Shown piece by piece: positions 6,238-8,756 of a stretch of 8,756 bases of DNA. Both the position numbers and the translations under genes were made by a program. Position 1 is the first letter of the stretch. Each line of letters begins with the position of its first letter. The notes below the pieces were generated by a model, which was not told the DNA's origin, made no database searches, and was given only the letters and a program-made list of their open reading frames with translations. This stretch comes from Clostridiales bacterium (GTDB lineage Bacteria; Bacillota; Clostridia; Oscillospirales; Acutalibacteraceae), in NCBI GenBank assembly GCA_021202245.1, contig JAJQDK010000039.1, positions 1 to 8,756 on the forward strand, written 5' to 3'.

Positions 6238-7554
6238 ATGAGTCAGCGCAACGATTACAATTACTTTGACCTCGATAATTTTGACGAAAGCTTTGACAGC
6301 CGTGATTATCGCCGTCGCCAAGCTCAGCGCAGACAGGAAAGCTTTAACGGCAGAGCGTCATATAATGTTCCGCATTCGGGCAGGCGAAGAAGCAACAAAC
6401 GCCGCGCTCACCGCCGTATTATAATTGTTATAATCGGAATACTTATTATTGTGCTGACAGCCTTGCTGATTTCAGCCGGGATAAGGACTTGCTCGGACAG
6501 CCCGGACTCGGTTGAGGGTTCGGCAACTGCCGATACGGCGCAGACCGTCGCCGAAACTCAGGCTCAGGAGCAAACCTCGACTCAGGCGCAGGAACAAACC
6601 TCGGCTCAGACGCAGGACGATTTATCACCGACATATTTTATTACGCCCGAAATCGAGGATAACGGCAAGGACGGCACGGCGCAGTACGGAATATATTTTT
6701 GGCAGGATGCCGGGTACGAGTTGTTCAGAGGAAGCGACAGCGGCGCGGAAAACTATGCCGAAACTGTAAATAATCTTGCAAAAAAGCTTGACGGAATGAC
6801 AGTTTATGATATGATTATTCCGAACCACACCGAAATGGGACTGCCCCAAAGGCTCAAGGACAAGGCTTCATCCGAATCACAGGCGGACAATATAAAAACA
6901 GCCTATTCCAAGCTTTCGGACAAGGTAACTGCGGTTAACTGCTATAATTATCTTGCCGAGCATAATGATGAGTACATTTATTTTAATTCCGACCACCACT
7001 GGACGGGGCTCGGAGCGTATTATGCCTACAGCGCATTTGCCGAAACAAACGGACTGCCCGTTTTGCCGCTCAAGGATTGCACGGAGCAAAAAATAGAGGG
7101 CTTTACCGGTACCTTTACAAATACCGACGACTCCCTCAGTAGCGATACGGTCAGCTACTATGAGCTTCCCTACGAGGTTGAAATGAACATAACCGATAAG
7201 GACGGCAAGGTTACGAGCTATGACAGCCCGTATTACAGCTATGCTGCATCGGGCAACGATACCTACGGCGTGTTTATTGTGGGCGACAATCCGCTTACTG
7301 TGATGAAATCAAGCAGTGAAAAGGCGGACGGCAGCAGAAAAATTGCTGTTATAAAGGAGAGCTACGGCAACGCTTTTGTTCCGTATCTTACATATAACTA
7401 TTCAGAGGTTCACGTTATTGACTTCCGCTATTTTGAGGAAAGCTTTGCGGATTACTGCAAGAATAACGGAATAACGGACGTGTTGTTCCTCAACGGCGTT
7501 ATGAGCGCCAATACACAAACTCAGCTTGACAGCATAAGCGCAATGTTTGATTGA
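6238..7554 (+). CDS. Membrane-anchored DHHW-family (AlgX/SGNH-like) extracellular protein
   Basis: A 438-residue protein with three parts. The first is a polar, strongly basic N-terminus (1-60, many Arg in 22-60), inferred to be cytoplasmic. The second is a single membrane segment at about 61-80. The third is an extracellular portion: a Gln/Thr/Ala linker (about 95-128) and then a catalytic-type domain to the end. That domain carries DHHW (252-255, in YFNSDHHWTG) and KESYGNAFVPYL (373-384), followed by VHVIDFRYF (391-399). These are the signature blocks of the DHHW protein family, related to AlgX/AlgJ SGNH-fold enzymes that acetylate or deacetylate polysaccharides. Ser 375 and the DHHW Asp/His are the likely catalytic residues (inference). 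The residue before Ser is Glu 374 where relatives often have Asp. The family often neighbours an MBOAT acyltransferase gene, and none is present here. The start is supported by AGGGAG (6221-6226). Confidence 0.82.
   Translation: MSQRNDYNYFDLDNFDESFDSRDYRRRQAQRRQESFNGRASYNVPHSGRRRSNKRRAHRRIIIVIIGILIIVLTALLISAGIRTCSDSPDSVEGSATADTAQTVAETQAQEQTSTQAQEQTSAQTQDDLSPTYFITPEIEDNGKDGTAQYGIYFWQDAGYELFRGSDSGAENYAETVNNLAKKLDGMTVYDMIIPNHTEMGLPQRLKDKASSESQADNIKTAYSKLSDKVTAVNCYNYLAEHNDEYIYFNSDHHWTGLGAYYAYSAFAETNGLPVLPLKDCTEQKIEGFTGTFTNTDDSLSSDTVSYYELPYEVEMNITDKDGKVTSYDSPYYSYAASGNDTYGVFIVGDNPLTVMKSSSEKADGSRKIAVIKESYGNAFVPYLTYNYSEVHVIDFRYFEESFADYCKNNGITDVLFLNGVMSANTQTQLDSISAMFD
6556..6615 (+). repeat. Tandem 24-bp coding repeat in Gln-rich linker
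   Basis: Two tandem units (6556-6579 and 6580-6603) each encode TQAQEQTS, followed by a half unit encoding AQTQ (6604-6615). The DNA copies differ at a few third positions, so the repeat is not brand new. It lies in the extracellular linker just after the membrane anchor of the DHHW protein, where length is likely flexible. Confidence 0.8.
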
Positions 7555-7566
7555 GATGTGAGGCTT

Positions 7567-7584
7567 AAGCGGGCAAATCCGCTT
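7567..7584 (+). other. Small hairpin between DHHW gene and Nudix gene
   Basis: AAGCGG (7567-7572) pairs with CCGCTT (7579-7584) around a six-base loop, 12 bases after the DHHW-gene stop. It is followed by GGCTCC rather than Ts, so it is not a standard terminator. The 92-bp gap therefore does not clearly separate the two genes. No convincing promoter is seen in it either, which favours read-through into the Nudix gene. Confidence 0.45.
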
Positions 7585-7646
7585 GGCTCCGATTAACATT
7601 TAAGCTTGTTCGGGCTGAAATAAAATTTTCGAAGGGAGGCAGCGGT

Positions 7647-8339
7647 ATGATTTCCGAAAACGTAAAGGTAAATGTTCTGGGCAAAATCGGCAGCAAGCTT
7701 TATTCGGCTTATACGGAAACTCCGAACGGCAACAAAAGCGTTTATTGTGTGTCACGAAGGGACTTAAATGAATATTTCAGCGGAATTGTATCTGCCGTTG
7801 CCGAATTTGACGGACTTGACGGGGAAAGAATGATTTTTACTCCTCCCTATGAGATATTTTACGAGCCTGAGCTGCGAGAGGTGCTTTCAAGGCTTAGAAA
7901 TGTCAGGTTGAAGAAAATTACCTGCCTTTACGAAAAATCCTGCGGTGCAATTATTTTTTATAAGGCAAAGAAGAATACAAAAATTTTGCTTGTCAAAAAC
8001 AGCAACGGAAGATATTGGAGCTTTCCCAAGGGCCACGTTGAAAAGGGCGAGAACGAGCAGCAGACCGCTCTGCGTGAGATTAAAGAGGAAACCGGACTGG
8101 ACGTTACGATTCACGACGATTTTAGAGAGGTCAGCGAGTATTGCCCGTTCGGAAAAATCAGAAAAAGAGTGGTTTTTTTCCTTGCGCAGGCATTTACCGA
8201 CAACGTAAAAATTCAAGAAGAGGAAATTGACAGCTACATTTGGGTGGATTTGCAGCAGGCAAGAAAAATGTGTACCTACGACAACGATTTGCGTATAATT
8301 GAAAAGGCGGAAACCGCTATCCATCTTCTGCACAGCTGA
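7647..8339 (+). CDS. Nudix hydrolase, Ap4A-hydrolase-like, with N-terminal extension
   Basis: A 230-residue protein with a complete Nudix box at 129-151, GHVEKGE then REIKEETGL (pattern Gx5Ex7REUxEExGU), the magnesium-binding catalytic helix of nucleoside-diphosphate-X hydrolases. The preceding SCGAIIFYK (98-106) and GRYWSFPKGH (121-130) resemble bacterial bis(5'-nucleosyl)-tetraphosphatases of the MutT type, so Ap4A or a similar nucleotide is the best substrate guess. The Nudix domain spans about 95-228. The first ~94 residues are an extra region with no motif I recognise, longer than a minimal Ap4A hydrolase of about 140 residues. The start at 7647 follows GGGAGG (7634-7639) at 7 bases. It lies 92 bp after the DHHW gene, probably in the same transcript, and is followed by a strong terminator. 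Confidence 0.92.
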   Translation: MISENVKVNVLGKIGSKLYSAYTETPNGNKSVYCVSRRDLNEYFSGIVSAVAEFDGLDGERMIFTPPYEIFYEPELREVLSRLRNVRLKKITCLYEKSCGAIIFYKAKKNTKILLVKNSNGRYWSFPKGHVEKGENEQQTALREIKEETGLDVTIHDDFREVSEYCPFGKIRKRVVFFLAQAFTDNVKIQEEEIDSYIWVDLQQARKMCTYDNDLRIIEKAETAIHLLHS

Positions 8340-8410
8340 TTTAACCTAAGCTGCAAAGGTTTACAGGGAAAACCGTTAAGTATGGTTAGCCATAAATAGA
8401 TTTTTGATTA

Positions 8411-8448
8411 AATAACCGTCCAAATTGCAGTTGGGCGGTTATTTTTTT
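8411..8448 (+). terminator. Rho-independent terminator after the Nudix gene
   Basis: AATAACCGTCCAA (8411-8423) pairs with TTGGGCGGTTATT (8431-8443), 13 pairs including one T-G, around the loop 8424-8430. Seven Ts run from 8442 to 8448. It lies 72 bases after the Nudix stop codon and is a textbook terminator on the + strand. The 8340-8410 stretch before it contains nothing else recognisable. Confidence 0.93.
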
Positions 8449-8492
8449 ATGTATTTAATAACCTCAGTGACCGCCATTGCCGCAATGTATAC

Positions 8493-8548
8493 CACTGTGT
8501 GCCGACGTATAATTTCCCTCAACCTCGTAGCGGCGCACAGTGTGCGCC
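8493..8548. repeat. Palindromic intergenic repeat, REP-like
   Basis: CACTGTGTGCCG (8493-8504) is an inverted copy, 11 of 12 matching, of CGGCGCACAGTG (8531-8542). The second copy is itself part of a perfect palindrome, GGCGCACA (8532-8539) with TGTGCGCC (8541-8548). Such CGTAG-GGCG-type palindromes are common as dispersed intergenic repeats in Clostridia (general knowledge; not checked here). The short reading frames that cross it on both strands are not protein-like and are explained by the symmetry. Confidence 0.6.
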
Positions 8549-8579
8549 ACATTGTAAGTATATTTTTTATAATGTTTAC

Positions 8580-8698
8580 GGAGCTAAAGCTCCTACACCT
8601 CATCCGCCTCGCAAGCTTCGGCACCTTCCCCTCAAGGGGAAGGCTTGGATAAACAGGAAAACGTCATCTTTCAGCAAGGCTTCCCCTTGAAGGGAAGC
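8580..8698. repeat. Inverted pair of CTTCCCC-type intergenic repeat elements
   Basis: After a small GGAGC/GCTCC hairpin (8580-8593) comes an 8-bp stem, CCTTCCCC (8624-8631)/GGGGAAGG (8636-8643), with a TCAA loop. A second stem, GCTTCCC (8679-8685)/GGGAAGC (8692-8698), lies 35 bases on. The second unit (8675-8698) matches the reverse complement of the first (8624-8647) at 21 of 24 positions, so the two are inverted copies. The ACACCTCATCCG lead-in (8595-8606) is, from memory, part of a repeat found in many gut Clostridia genomes. The bases from 8699 to 8756 show no gene and no clear signal. Confidence 0.65.
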
Positions 8699-8756
8699 TG
8701 GCGGGATATTGTCAATAATTTGAACGTACAAAGAGGGGGATTTTACAAAACAGAGA

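Noticed and set aside
7555..7646. Possible terminator and separate promoter between the DHHW and Nudix genes
   Set aside because: The hairpin has no T-run, and candidate -35/-10 pairs have poor matches or wrong spacing.
8425..8690. Overlapping short frames on both strands after the Nudix terminator
   Set aside because: They cross a terminator and palindromic repeats, lack ribosome binding sites and are explained by the repeat symmetry.
1..8756. Search by eye for tRNA/rRNA genes, CRISPR arrays, transposase genes, phage genes and defence genes
   Set aside because: None of the long frames carries such motifs, and no regularly spaced direct repeats were seen.

Overview
The window looks like chromosomal DNA from a low-to-mid GC Gram-positive gut-type Clostridia, most likely Oscillospirales/Ruminococcaceae-like. 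This is inferred from strong AGGAG-type ribosome binding sites, T-run terminators, a DHHW-family surface protein, and short palindromic intergenic repeats of a kind I associate with such genomes. No species call is possible from sequence alone. There are no RNA genes, CRISPR arrays, insertion sequences or prophage genes in it.

Region 1 (1-3451, + strand): a structured leader with two hairpins, then a 16-codon micro-ORF whose stop codon runs into the ribosome binding site of an ABC export operon. The operon is FtsX/MacB-type permease, ATPase, second FtsX/MacB-type permease. The ATPase and second permease genes overlap by 11 bp. Together they should form a heteromeric membrane complex with two paralogous permeases and an ATPase dimer. 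The substrate is unknown, and no adaptor, sensor kinase or regulator lies inside the window.

Region 2 (3452-5978, - strand): a two-gene operon read leftwards. It holds a PLP-dependent class I/II aminotransferase of the LysN/ARO8 (MocR-like, no DNA-binding domain) group, then tryptophanyl-tRNA synthetase (trpS) 55 bp later. A good sigma-70/sigma-A-type promoter precedes the aminotransferase, and a hairpin with six Ts on the - strand follows trpS. No T-box leader is visible.

Region 3 (5979-8448, + strand): an intergenic stretch with several small hairpins and a near-consensus promoter. It is followed by a single-pass membrane-anchored DHHW-family (AlgX/SGNH-like) extracellular protein, then a Nudix hydrolase resembling diadenosine tetraphosphate (Ap4A) hydrolases with an extra ~95-residue N-terminal region. 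No T-run terminator separates these two genes, and one strong terminator follows the Nudix gene, so they are probably co-transcribed.

Region 4 (8449-8756): non-coding DNA made of several nested palindromes, including two inverted copies of a CTTCCCCTTGA-type element. This is best read as a mosaic of dispersed intergenic repeats. The most noteworthy items are the micro-ORF/leader in front of the twin-permease transporter, the orphan DHHW protein, and the repeat mosaic. I saw nothing that clearly amounts to a new multi-gene system.
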